Below the pieces are notes generated by a model. The model saw nothing but the letters and a program-made list of their open reading frames with translations. It was not told the origin of the DNA and ran no database searches. A DNA stretch of 64,000 bases, taken from Calliopsis andreniformis (Eukaryota > Arthropoda > Insecta > Hymenoptera > Andrenidae). The translations under genes and the position numbers were made by a program. Positions 51,776 to 63,926 of this stretch are shown here, one piece after another (position 1 is the first letter of the stretch; each line of letters opens with the position of its first letter). The stretch spans positions 1,612,001 to 1,676,000 of the forward strand of contig NW_027480481.1 of the NCBI RefSeq assembly GCF_051401765.1, written 5' to 3'.

Positions 51776-52221
51776 AATCTTCAATCCTCAATCCTCAATC
51801 CTCAATCTTCAATCCTCAATACCCAATCTTCAATCCTCAATCCTCAATTCTCAATCCTCAATACTCAAACCTCAATCGTCAATCCTCAACCCCAATCCTC
51901 AATCTTCAATCCTCAACTCACAATCCTGAATCCTCAATCCTCAACCTTCAATCCTCAATACTCAATCTTCAATCCTCGATCCTCAATCCTCAATCCTCAA
52001 CCCTCATCCTCAATCCTCAATCCTGAATCCTCAATCCTCAATGTTCAATCCTCAATACTCAGTCTTCGATCATCAATCATCAATACTCAATCCTCAATCC
52101 TCAATCCTCAATCATCAATCCTCAATCCTCAATCATCAACCTTCAATCCTCAATACTCAATCTTCAATCCTCAATACTCAATCCTCAAGATTCAACACAC
52201 AACCATCAACCATCAGTTCTC

Positions 52222-52648
52222 AATACTCAACCATCAATCCTCAATTCTCAATACTCAATAGAATATCCTGAATTCTCATGATTCAATACTCAATCCACAA
52301 TATTCAATAATCAAATCTCGATCCTCAAACATCAATTCTCAACACTCAATCCTCAACACTCGGTCCTCTCTCTTCAATCCTCCATCCTCAATTCTCTATC
52401 CCCAAGCGTCAATCCTCAATCCTCAATACTCAACCCTCAATCCTCAGTCCTCAAACCTCAATTCCGAATCCTCAATCCTGAATGCTCAATCTTCATCCCT
52501 CAGTCCGCAACAATTAATTGTCAATCCTCAATCCTCAATAGGATATACTCAATTTACAGTTTTCAATACTGAATCCCCAATCTTCAATCTCCAAATCTCA
52601 ATCCACAGACATCAATTCTCATCACTCGACCCTCAACACTCAGTCCTC
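52222..52648 (+). repeat. Composite C+E2 (427 bp)
   Basis: It matches 45628-46054, with ATGATTC in C and AATAGGA in E2. Confidence 0.87.
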
Positions 52649-53465
52649 AATCTTCAATCCTCAATCCTCAATCCTCAATCTTCAATCCTCCATACTCAAT
52701 CTTCAATCCTCAATCCTCAATCATCAATCCTCAATCCTCAATCCTCAGTCATCAATCCTCAATCTTCATTACTCAATCCTCAATCATCAATCCTCAATCC
52801 TCAATCCTCAATCCTCATTCCTCAAACCTCAATCCTCAACCCTTTGTCCTCATCCTCAATTCTCAATTCTTAATCCACAATCCTCAATCCTCAATCTTCA
52901 ATCCTCAATAATCAATCCTCAATACTCAGTCTTCAATCCTCAATCCTCAATCCTCAATCCTCAGTCCGCAATCCTCAATCATCAATCCTCAATCTACAAT
53001 CCTCAATCTTCAACCCTCAATGCTCAATCCTCAATCGTCAACCTTCAATCCTCAATACTCAGTCTTCAATATGCAATCCTCAATGCTCAGTCCTCAATCC
53101 TCCATCTTCAATCCTCAATACCCAATCCTCAATCTTCAATCCTCAATCCTCAATCCTCAATCCTCGATCCTCAATTTTCAATCCTTAGTCCCAAATCCTC
53201 AATCTTCAATCCTCAATCCTCAACCCTCAATCTTCAATCCTCAATACTCAATCTTCAATCCTCAATCCTCAATGCCCAATCCTCAATCCTCAATCCTCAA
53301 TACTCATCTTTCAATCCTCAATACCCAATCCTCAATCTTCAATCCTCAATCCTCAATCCTCAATCCTCGATTCTCAATCCTCAATCCTCAATCCTCAGAC
53401 CTCAAACATCAATACTCAACCCTCAGTTCTCGTCCTCAATCCACAACCCTCAATCCTCAGTCCTC

Positions 53466-53661
53466 AAACCTCAATTCCGAATCCTCAATCCTGAATGCTC
53501 AATCTTCATCCCTCAGTCCGCAACAATCAATTGTCAATCCTCAATCCTCAATAGGATATACTCAATTTACAGTTTTCAATACTGAATCCCCAATCTTCAA
53601 TCTCCAAATCTCAATCCACAGACATCAATTCTCATCACTCAACCCTCAACACTCAGTCCTC
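53466..53661 (+). repeat. Module E2
   Basis: An E2 copy 1,013 bp after the previous one and without C in front. It has AACAATC at unit 9, where the other E2 copies read AACAATT. Confidence 0.86.
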
Positions 53662-54652
53662 AATCTTCAATCCTCAATCCTCAATCCTCAATCTTCAATC
53701 CTCCATACTCAATCTTCAATCCTCAATCCTCAATCATCAATCCTCAATCCTCAATCCTCAGTCATCAATCCTCAATCTTCAATACTCAATCCTCAATCAT
53801 CAATCCTCAATCCTCAATCCTCAATCCTCATTCCTCAAACCTCAATCCTCAACCCTTAGTCCTCATCCTCAATTCTCAATTCTTAATCCTCATTCCTCAA
53901 TCCTCAATCTTGAATCCTCAATAATCAATCCTCAATACTCAGTCTTCAATCCTCAATCCTCAATCCTCAATCCTCAGTCCGCAATCCTCAATCATCAATC
54001 CTCAATCTTCAATACTCAATCCTCAATCCTCAATCCTCAATCCTCAATACTCAACCTTCAATCCTCCATACTCAATTTTCAATCCTCAATCCTCAATCAT
54101 CAATCCTCAATCCTCAATCCTCAGTCATCAATCCTCAATCTTCAATACTCAATCCTCAATCCTCAATCCTCAATCCTCAATCCTCAGTCCTCAATCCACA
54201 ATCATCAATCCTCAATCTTCAATACTCAATCCTCAATCCTCAATCCTCAATCCTCAATACTCGATCTTCAATCCTCAATCCTCAATCCCCAATCCTCAAC
54301 CCTCAGCCCGCATCCTCAATCCTCAATCCTGAATCCCCAAACCTCAATCTTCAATCCTTAATACTCAGTCTTCAATCCTCAATCCTCAATCCTCAATCCT
54401 CAATCCCCAATCCTCAATTCTCAATCCTAAATCCTCAACCCTCAGCCCTCATCCTCAGTCCTCAATCCTGAATCCTCAATCCTCAATCCTCAATCTTCAA
54501 TTCTCAATACTCAGTCTTCAATCCTCAATCCTCAGTCCTCAATACTCAGTCCTCAATCCACAATCATCAATCCTCAATCTTCAATACTCAATCCTCAATC
54601 CTCAATCCTCAATCCTCAATCCTCAATCCTCAATCCTCAATCCTCAGTCCTC
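53662..54652. repeat. Heptamer stretch between E2 and A2
   Basis: The left part repeats 52649-52950 after the preceding E2. The right part, near 54290-54480, resembles 47080-47480 (AGCCCTC or AGCCCGC, AATCCCC, AAACCTC). No module is present. Confidence 0.78.
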
Positions 54653-54848
54653 AAACCACAATCCTGAATCCTCAATCCTGAAGCCTCAACCTCCAGCACT
54701 CAGTGCTCAACAATAAGTTGTCGATCCTCAATCCTCGATAGAATATCCTCACTTCAGAGCTTTCAATACGCAATGCTCAATCTGCAATCTTCAAATCTCT
54801 ATCCACAAACATCAATTCTCAACACTCAACCCTCAACACGCAGTCCCC
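54653..54848 (+). repeat. Module A2
   Basis: This A2 has AAGCCTC at unit 5 and GATAGAA at unit 13; GATAGAA is shared only with the copy at 58055, 3,402 bp (486 heptamers) away. AACACGC replaces AACACTC at unit 27. Confidence 0.87.
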
Positions 54849-55225
54849 AATCCTCAATCTTCAATCCTCGATCCTCAATCCTCAATCCTCAACCCTTAAT
54901 CCTCAATCCTCAATCTTCAATCCACAATAGTCAATCCTCAATTCTCAATTCTCAATGCTCAGTCCTCAGTCCTCAATCCTCAGACCTCAAACATCAATAC
55001 TCAGCCCTCTGTCCTCGTTCTCAATCCACAACACTCAATCCTCAATCCTCAATCTTCAATCATCAATATTCAATCTTCAATCCTCAATCCTCAATCCTCA
55101 ATCCTCAATCCTCAATCCTCAATCCTCAATGTTCAATCCTCAATACCCAATCATCAATCTTCAATCCTCAGTCCTCAATCCTCAATCCTCAATCCTCTAT
55201 CCTCAATCCTCAATCCTCAGTCCTC

Positions 55226-55421
55226 AAACCACAATCCTGAATCCTCAATCCTGAAGCCTCAACCTCCAGCACTCAGTGCTCAACAATAAGTTGTCGATCC
55301 TCAATCCTCAATAGAATATCCTCACTTCAGAGCTTTCAATACGCAATGCTCAATCTGCAATCTTCAAATCTCTATCCACAAACATCAATTCTCATCACTC
55401 AACCCTCAACACTCAGTCCCC
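55226..55421 (+). repeat. Module A2
   Basis: This A2 has AAGCCTC at unit 5. It starts 573 bp after the previous A2 and 427 bp before the next. Confidence 0.88.
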
Positions 55422-55652
55422 AATCCTCAATCTTCAATCCTCAATCCTCAATCCTCAATCCTCAATCCTCAATCCTCAATCTTCAATCCTCAATACACAA
55501 TCTTCAATCCTCAATCCTGGATCCTCAATCCTCAATCTTCATACCTCAATCCTCAATACTCAATCCTCAATCCTGAATCATCAATTTTCAATCCTCAATC
55601 CTCAATCCTCAATCCTCAATCCTCAATCCTCAATCCTCAATCCTCAGTCCTC

Positions 55653-55848
55653 AAACCACAATCCTGAATCCTCAATCCTGAAGCCTCAACCTCCAGCACT
55701 CAGTGCTCAACAATAAGTTGTCGATCCTCAATCCTCAATAGAATATCCTCACTTCAGAGCCTTCAATACGCAATGCTCAATCTGCAATCTTCAAATCTCT
55801 ATCCACAAACATCAATTCTCATCACTCAACCCTCAACACTCAGTCCCC
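55653..55848 (+). repeat. Module A2
   Basis: It differs from 55226 by AGCCTTC instead of AGCTTTC at unit 16. The two copies and the sequence after each form a tandem pair. Confidence 0.88.
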
Positions 55849-56755
55849 AATCCTCAATCTTCAATCCTCAATCCTCAATCCTCAATCCTCAATCCTCAAT
55901 CTTCAATCCTCAATGCACAATCTTCAATCCTCAATCCTGGATCCTCAATCCTCAATCTTCATACCTCAGTCCTCAATACTCAATCCTCAATCCTCAATCC
56001 TCAATCCTCAACCTTCAATCCTCAATACTCAATCTTCAATCCTCAATCCTCAATCCGCAATCCTCAATCCTCATTCTTCAATCCTCAATACCCAATCCTC
56101 AATCTTCAATCCTCAATCCTCAATCCTCAGTTCTCAATCCTCAATACCCAATCATCAATCTTCAATCCTCAATCCTCAATCCTCAATCCTCAATCCTCAG
56201 ACCTCAAACATCAATACTCAGCCCTCTGTCCACCTCCTCAATCCACAACACTCAATCCTGGATCCTCAATCCTCAATCCTCAATCCTCAATCTTCAACCC
56301 TCAATACTCAATCTTCAATCCTCAGTCCTGGATCCTCAATCCTCAATCTTCATACCTTAGTCCTCAATCCTCAATCCTCAATCCTCATTCTTCAATCCTC
56401 ATTACCCAATCCTCAATCTTCAATCCTCAATCCTCAATCCTCAATTCTCAGTCCTCAATCCTCAGTCCTCAGACCTCAAACCTCAATCCTCAACCCTCAG
56501 CCCTCATCGTCAATCCTCAATCCTCAATCCTCAATCCTCAATGCTCAACCTTCAATCCTCAATACTCAATCTTCAATCCTCAATCCTCAATCTTCAATCC
56601 TCAATACTCAGTCTTCAATCCTCAATCCTCAATCCTCAATCCTCATTCTTCAATCCTAAATCCTCAATCCTCAGACCTCAAACATCAATACTCAACCCTC
56701 AGTCCTCGTCCTCAATCCACAACCCTCAATCCTCAACCCTGAACCATCAATCCTC

Positions 56756-57188
56756 AATACTCAATCATCTATCCTCAATTCTCAATATTCAATAGAATAT
56801 CCTGAATTCTCACGGTTCAATACTCAATCCACAATATTCAATAATCGAACCTCAATCCTCAAAATCTGTTCTCAACACTCAAACCCCAACACTCAGTCCT
56901 CTCTCTTCAATCCTCCATCCTCAACCCTCAATCCTCAATCCTCAATCCTCAATCCTCAATCCTCAATCCTGAATCCTCAATCCTCAGTCCTCAAACCACA
57001 ATCCTGAATCCTCAATCCTGAATCATCAACCTCCAGCACTCAGTGCTCAACAATAAGTTATCGATCCTCAATCCTCAATAGAATATCCTCACTTCAGAGC
57101 TTTCAATACGCAATGCTCAATCTGCAATCTTCAAATCTCTATCCACAAACATCAATTCTCATCACTCAACCCTCAACACTCAGTCCCC
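56756..57188 (+). repeat. Composite C+A2, C damaged at its 3' end
   Basis: C (56756 to about 56936) has the 6-base unit AAAATC and TGTTCTC, and its last unit AAGCGTC is missing. A2 (56993-57188) begins 237 bp after C, which equals 231 minus the lost base plus one heptamer. A2 takes the place of B or E in the usual composite. Confidence 0.82.
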
Positions 57189-57432
57189 AATCCTCAATCT
57201 TCAATCCTCAAACCTCAATCCTCAATCCTCAATCCTCAATCTTCAATCATCAATATTCAATCTTCAATCCTCAATCCTCAATCCTCAATCCTCAATCCTC
57301 AATGTTCTGTCCTCAATACCCAATCATCAATCTTCAATCCTCAATCCTCAGTCCTCAATTCTCAGTCCTCAATCCTCAGTCCTCATCGTCAATCCTCAAT
57401 CCTCAATCCTCAACCCTGAACCATCAATCCTC

Positions 57433-57621
57433 AATACTCAACGATCTATCCTCAATTCTCAATACTCAATAGAATATCCTGAATTCTCACGGTTCAATAC
57501 TCAATCCACAATATACAATAATCGAACCTCAATCCTCAAACATCTTTTCTCAACACTCAATCCCCAACACTCAGTCCTCTCTCTTCAATCCTCCACCCTC
57601 AACACTCAATCCTCAAGCGTC
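57433..57621 (+). repeat. Module C, not joined to a partner
   Basis: A full C with AACGATC at unit 2, AATATAC for AATATTC and CACCCTC near the end. The next module is 622 bp away. Confidence 0.85.
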
Positions 57622-58054
57622 AATCCTCAATCCTCAATCCTCAACCCTCAATCCTCAATCCTCAATCCTCAACCTTCAATCCTCAATACTCAATCTTCAA
57701 TCCTCGATCCTCAATCCTCAATCCTCAACCCTCAATCCTCAATCCTCAATCTTCAATCCACAATAGTCAATCCTCAATTCTCAATCCTCAATTCTCAGTC
57801 CTCAGTCCTCAATCCTCAGACCTCAAACATCAATACTCAGCCCTCTGTCCTCGTTCTCAATCCACAACACTCAATCCTCAATCCTCAATCTTCAATCATC
57901 AATATTCAATCTTCAATCCTCAATCCTCAATCCTCAATCCTCAATCCTCAATCCTCAATGTTCAATCCTCAATACCCAATCATCAATCTTCAATCCTCAA
58001 TCCTCAATCCTCAATACTCAATCCTCAATCCTCAATCCTCAATCCTCAGTCCTC

Positions 58055-58250
58055 AAACCACAATCCTGAATCCTCAATCCTGAAGCCTCAACCTCCAGCA
58101 CTCAGTGCTCAACAATAAGTTGTCGATCCTCAATCCTCGATAGAATATCCTCACTTCAGAGCTTTCAATACGCAATGCTCAATCTGCAATCTTCAAATCT
58201 CTATGCACAAACATCAATTCTCAACACTCAACCCTCAACACTCAGTCCCC
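58055..58250 (+). repeat. Module A2
   Basis: It carries GATAGAA at unit 13 like 54653, and TATGCAC for TATCCAC at unit 22. Confidence 0.87.
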
Positions 58251-58620
58251 AATCCTCAATCTTCAATCCTCGATCCTCAATCCTCAATCCTCAACCCTCA
58301 ATCCTCAATCCTCAATCTTCAATCCACAATAGTCAATCCTCAATTCTCAATCCTCAATCCTCAGTCCTCAGTCCTCAATCCTCAGACCTCAAACATCAAT
58401 ACCCAGCCCTCTGTCCTCGTTCTCAATCCACAACACTCAATCCTCAATACTCAATCTTCAATCATCAATATTCAATCTTCAATCCTCAATCCTCAATCCT
58501 CAATTCTCAATCCTCAATCCTCAATGTTCAATCCTCAATACCCAATCATCAATCTTCAATCCTCAATCCTCAATCGTCAATCCTCAATCCTCAATCCTCA
58601 ATCCTCAATCCTCAGTCCTC

Positions 58621-58816
58621 AAACCACAATCCTGAATCCTCAATCCTGAAGTCTCAACCTCCAGCACTCAGTGCTCAACAATAAGTTGTCGATCCTCAAT
58701 CCTCAATAGAATATCCTCACTTCAGAGCTTTCAATACGCAATGCTCAATCTGCAATCTTCAAATCTCTATCCACAAACATCAATCCTCATCACTCAACCC
58801 TCAACTCTCAGTCCCC
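58621..58816 (+). repeat. Module A2
   Basis: It has AAGTCTC at unit 5 and AACTCTC at unit 27. Just after it lies the 8-base unit AATACCCC at 58838-58845, one of the few one-base-long units. Confidence 0.87.
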
Positions 58817-59347
58817 AATCCTCAATCTTCAATCCTCAATACCCCAATCCTCAATCCTCAATCCTCAATCCTCAATCCTCAATCTTCAACCCTCAATACT
58901 CAATCTTTAATCCTCAATCCTGGATCCTCAATCCTCAATCTTCATACCTTAATCCTCAATCCTCAATCCTCAATCCTCATTCTTCAATCCTCAATCCCCA
59001 ATCCTCAATCTTCAATCCTCAATCCTCAATCCTCAATTCTCAGTCCTCAATCCTCAGTCCTCAGTCCTCAAACCTCAATCCTCAACCCTCAGCCCTCATC
59101 GTCAATCCTCAATCCTCAATCCTCAATCCTCAATCCTCAATCATCAATCCTCAACACTCAATCTTCAATCCTCAATCCTCAATCTTCAATCCTCAATACT
59201 CAGTCTTCAATCCTCAATCCTCAATCCTCAATCCTTATTCTTCAATCCTCAATCCTCAATCCTCAGACCTCAAACATCAATACTCAACCCTCAGTCCTCG
59301 TCCTCAATCCACAACCCTCAATCCTCAACCCTGAACCATCAATCCTC

Positions 59348-59773
59348 AATACTCTATCATCTATCCTCAATTCTCAATATTCAATAGAATATCCTGAATT
59401 CTCACGGTTCAATACTCAATCCACAATATTCAATAATCGAACCTCAATCCTCAAAATCTATTCTCAACACTCAAACCCCAACACTCAGTCCTCTCTCTTC
59501 AATCCTCCGTCCTCAATCCTCTATCCCCAAGCGTCAATCTTCAATCCTCAATCCTCAATCCTCAATCCTCAGTCCTCAAACCACAATCCTGAATCCTCAA
59601 TCCTGAATCATCAACCTCCAGCACTCAGTGCTCAACAATAAGTTATCGATCCTCAATCCTCAATAGAATATCCTCACTTCAGAGCTTTCAATACGCAATG
59701 CTCAATCTGCAATCTTCAAATCTCTATCCACAAACATCAATTCTCAACACTCAACACTCAACACTCAGTCCCC
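59348..59773 (+). repeat. Composite C+A2 (426 bp)
   Basis: C (59348-59535) has the 6-base unit AAAATC, like the copy at 56756, but keeps AAGCGTC. A2 (59578-59773) follows at 230 bp, the usual 231 less that one base. A2 is of the AGTTATC type. Confidence 0.86.
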
Positions 59774-61426
59774 AATCCTCAATCTTCAATCCTCGATCCT
59801 CAATCCTCAATCCTCAACCCTCAATCCTCAATCCTCAATCTTCAATCCACAATAGTCAATCCTCAATTCTCAATCCTCAATCCTCAGTCCTCAGTCCTCA
59901 ATCCTCAGACCTCAAACATCAATACTCAGCCCTCTGTCCTCGTTCTCAATCCACAACACTCAATCCCCAATCCTCAATCTTCAATCATCAATATTCAATC
60001 TTCAATCCTCAATCCTCAATCCTCAATCCTCAATCCTCAATCCTCAATCTTCAATCCTCAATAATCAATCTCCTATCCTAGATCCTCAATCCCCAATACT
60101 CAATCCTTAATCCTCAATATTCAATCCTCTATCCCCAGTCCACAATCTTCAATCCCCAAAGCTCAATAATCAATCCTCAATCCTCTGTGCTCAATCGTCA
60201 ATCATCAGTCCACAATCTTCAATACTCAATCCTCAATCCTCAATCCTCAATCCTCAATCCTCAATCCTCAATCATCAATCCTGAATCTTCAATACGCAAT
60301 CCACAATCCTCAATCCTCAATACTCAATCCTCAGTCCTCAATCCACAATCATCAATCCTCAATCTTCAATACTCAATCCTCAATCCTCTATCCTCAGTCC
60401 TCAATACTGGATCTTCAATCCTCAATCCTCAACCCTCTATCCTCAACCCTCAGCCCTCATCCTCAATCCTCAATCCTCAATCCTCAAACCTCAATCTTCA
60501 ATCCTCAATACTCAGTCTTCAATCCTCAATCCTCAATCCTAAATCCTCAATCCTCAATCCTCAATTCTCGATCCTCAATCCTCAACCCTCAGCCCTCATC
60601 CTCAATCCTCAATCCTGAATCCTCAATCCTCAATCCTCAATCTTCAATCCTCAATACTCAGTCTTCAATCCTCAATCCTCAATCCTCAATCCTCAGTCCT
60701 CGATCCACAATCATCAATCCTCAATCTTCAATACTCAATCCTCAATCCTCAATCCTCAATCCTCAGTCCTCAGTCCTCAAACCTCAGTCGTCAAACCTCA
60801 GCCATCATCCTCAATCGTCAATCCTCGTTCGTCAATCCTCAATCCTCAATATTCAATCCTCCATACTCAATCTTCAATCCTCAATCCTCAATCATCAATC
60901 CTCAATCCTCAATCATCAGTCATCAATTCTCAATCTTCAATACTCAATCCTGAATCATCAATCCTCGATCCTCAACCCTCAATCCTCATTCCTCAAACCT
61001 CAATCCTCAACCCTCAGTCCTCATCCTCAATTCTCAATACTTAATCCTCAATCCTCAATCCTCAATCTTCAATCCTCAAAGTTCAATCCTCAATACTCAA
61101 TCTTCAATCCTCAATACTCAGTCTTCAATCCTCAATCCTCAATCCTCAATCCTCAGTCCTCAATCCACAATCATCAATCCTCAATCTTCAATACTCAATC
61201 CTCAATCCTCAATCCTCAATCCTCAATACTCAATCTTCAAGCCTCGATCCTCAATCCTCAATCCTCAACCCTCAGCCCTCATCCTCAACCCTCAATCCTT
61301 AATCCTCAATCCTCAATGTTCAATCCTCAATACTCAGTCTTCAACCTTCAATCCTCAATACTCAATCTTCAATCCTCAATACTCAATCCTCAATATTCAA
61401 CACACAGCCATCAACCATCAATTCTC
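59774..61426. repeat. Heptamer stretch between A2 and C
   Basis: From about 60055 the sequence has a diverged second copy beginning near 62883 (offset 2,828 bp, rising to about 3,092 bp at the GGATCTTC passage of 60409). The passage with AGCCATC and GTTCGTC near 60790-60835 recurs at about 63755-63795. No module is present. Confidence 0.77.
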
Positions 61427-61853
61427 AATACTCAACCGTCAATCCTCAATTCTCAATACTCAATAGAATATACTGAGTTCTCATGTTTCAATACTTAATC
61501 CACAATATTCAATAATCAAATGTCGATCCTCAAACATCAATTCTCGACACTCAATCCTCAACACTCGGTCCTCTCTTTTCAATCCTCCATCCTCAATCCT
61601 CTATCCCCAAGCGTCAGTCCTCAATCCTCAATCCTCAACCCTCAATCCTCAGTCCTCAAACCTCAATTCCGAATCCTCAATCCTGAATGCTCAATCTTCA
61701 TCCCTCAGACCGCAACCATCAATTGTCAATCCTCAATCCTCAATAGAATATCCTCAATTCACAGTTTTCAATACTGAATCCCCAATCTTCAGTCTTCAAA
61801 TCTCAATTCACAGACGTCAATTCTCATCACTCAACCCTCAACACTCAGTCCTC
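61427..61853 (+). repeat. Composite C+E1-like (427 bp)
   Basis: C (61427-61615) has TATACTG and ATGTTTC near its middle. E (61658-61853) has AATAGAA at unit 13, AATTCAC at unit 15 and AATACTG at unit 17, so it is closer to E1 than to its geographical neighbour E2; AGACGTC replaces AGACATC at unit 23. Confidence 0.85.
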
Positions 61854-62362
61854 AATCTACAATTCTCAATCCTCAATCCTCAACCTTCAATCCTCCATAC
61901 TCAATCTTCAATCCTCAATCCTCAATCGTCAATCCTCAATCCTCAATCCTCAGTCCTCAATCCTCAATCTTCAATACTCAATTCTCAATCATCAATCCTC
62001 AATCCTCAATACTCAATCCTCATTCCTCAAACCTCATACCTCAACCCTCAGTCCTCATACTCAATTCTCAATTCTTAATCCTCAATCCTCAATATTCAAT
62101 CTTCAATCCTCAATAATCAATCCTCAATACTCTGTCTTCAAACCTCAATCCTCAATCCTCAATCCTCAGTCCGCAATCCTCAATCATCAATCCTCAATCT
62201 TCAATACTCAATCCTCAATCCTCAATCCTCAGTACTCAATCCACAATCATCAATCCTCAATCTTCAATACTCAATCCTCAATCCTCAATCCTGAATCTTC
62301 AGTCATCAGTTCTCAATCCTCAATCCTCAAACCTGAATCATCTACCGTCAGTCCTCGTCCTG

Positions 62363-62558
62363 AAACCTCAATCCCGAATCCTCAATCCTGAATCGTCAAT
62401 CTTCAGCCCTCAGTCCTCAACAATCAATTGTCAATCCTCAGTCCTCCTTAGAATATCCTCATTTCACAGTTTTCAGTACTCAATCCCCAATCTTCAATCT
62501 TCAAATCTCAGTCTACAAACATCAATTCGCATCACTCAAAACTCAACACTCAGACCTC
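62363..62558 (+). repeat. Module D
   Basis: This D has CTTAGAA at unit 13, ATTTCAC at unit 15 and ends AGACCTC. Segment H follows at 62727, 364 bp after the start of D as at 10126 and 25157. Confidence 0.85.
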
Positions 62559-62726
62559 AATCTTCAGTCGTCAATCCTCAATCCTCAATTTTCAATCCTC
62601 AATACTCAATTTTCAATCCTCAATCCTCAATTCTCAATCCTCAGTCCTCAATCCTCAATCGCCAATCCTCAATCCCCAATCGTCAATCTTCAATCCTCAG
62701 TCCTCAATCCTCAATCATCAATACTC

Positions 62727-62782
62727 AATGATCAATCCTCAATACTCAACCTTCAATCCTCAACCCTCAATCCCCAAACCAC
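62727..62782 (+). repeat. Marker segment H (56 bp)
   Basis: The units AATGATC to AAACCAC. Here and at 63871 it is soon followed by TTTCCTC and AAACCTC, unlike the left-hand copies, so these two share a deletion. Confidence 0.75.
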
Positions 62783-63870
62783 AATCCTCAATCCTCTTTC
62801 CTCAAACCTCAATCCTCAACCCTCAGTCCTCATCCTCAATTCTCAACACTCAATCCTCAATCCTCAATCCTCAATCTTCAATCCTCAATAATCAATCTCC
62901 AATCCTAGATCCTCAATCCCCAATACTCAATCCTTAATCCTCAATATTCAATCATCTATCCCCAGTCCACAATCTTCAATCCCCAAAGCTCAATAATCAA
63001 TCCTCAATCCTCTGTGCTCAATCGTCAATCATCAGTCCACAATCTTCAATACTCAATCCTCAATCCTCAATCCTCAATCCTCAATCCTCAATCCTCAATC
63101 ATCAATGCTGAATCTTCGATACTCAATCCTCAATCCTCAATCCTCAATCCTCAATCGTCAATCCTCATTCTTCAATCCTCAATACCCCATCCTCAATCCT
63201 CAATCCTCAATTCTCAATCCACAATCCTCAGTCCCCAGTCCTCAAACCTCAGTCCTCAAACCTCAGCCATCATCCTCAATCGTCAATCCTCGTTCCTCAA
63301 TCCTCAATCCTCAATCTTCAAACCTCAATCCTCAATCATCAATCCTCAATCCTCAATCCTCAGTCAACAATCCTCAATCTTCAATACGCAATCCACAATC
63401 CTCAATCCTCAATACTCAATCCTCAGTCCTCAATCCACAATCATCAATCCTCAGTCTTCAATACTCAATCCTCAATCCTCAATCCTCAATCCTCAATACT
63501 GGATCTTCAATCCTCAATCCTCAATCCTCAATCCTCAATCCTCAACCCTCAGCCCTCATCCTCAATCCTCAATCCTGAATCCTCAATCCTCAATCCTCAA
63601 TCTTCAATCCTCACTACTCAGTCTTCAATCCTCAATCCTCAATCCTCAATCCTCAGTCCTCGATCCACAATCATCAATCCTCATTCTTCAATACTCAATC
63701 CTCAATCCACAATCCTCAATCCTCAGTCCTCAGTCCTCAAACCTCAGCCGTCAAACCTCAGCCATCATCCTCAATCGTCAATCCTCGTTCGTCAATCCTC
63801 AATCCTCAATATTCAATCCTCCATACCCAATATTCAATCCTCAATCCTCAATCATCAATCCTCAATACTC

Positions 63871-63926
63871 AATGATCAATCCTCAATACTCAACCTTCAA
63901 TCCTCAACCCTCAATCCCCAAACCAC
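63871..63926 (+). repeat. Marker segment H (56 bp)
   Basis: This is the last H of the window, of the same type as 62727 and 1,144 bp after it. Confidence 0.75.

Larger units (their letters stand above)
50630..52030. repeat. Duplicated block, copy 2 (partner 42100-43500)
   Basis: A2, C and B1 keep the order and spacing of copy 1. From about 51580 the sequence also matches 44986-46054 at 6,594 bp and then continues with that block into C+E2. Confidence 0.82.

Noticed and set aside
931..62558. Regularly spaced modules as a CRISPR array
   Set aside because: Distances between modules vary from about 0.2 to 3 kb, modules are 196 bp, and the sequence between them is the same satellite and not unique spacers.
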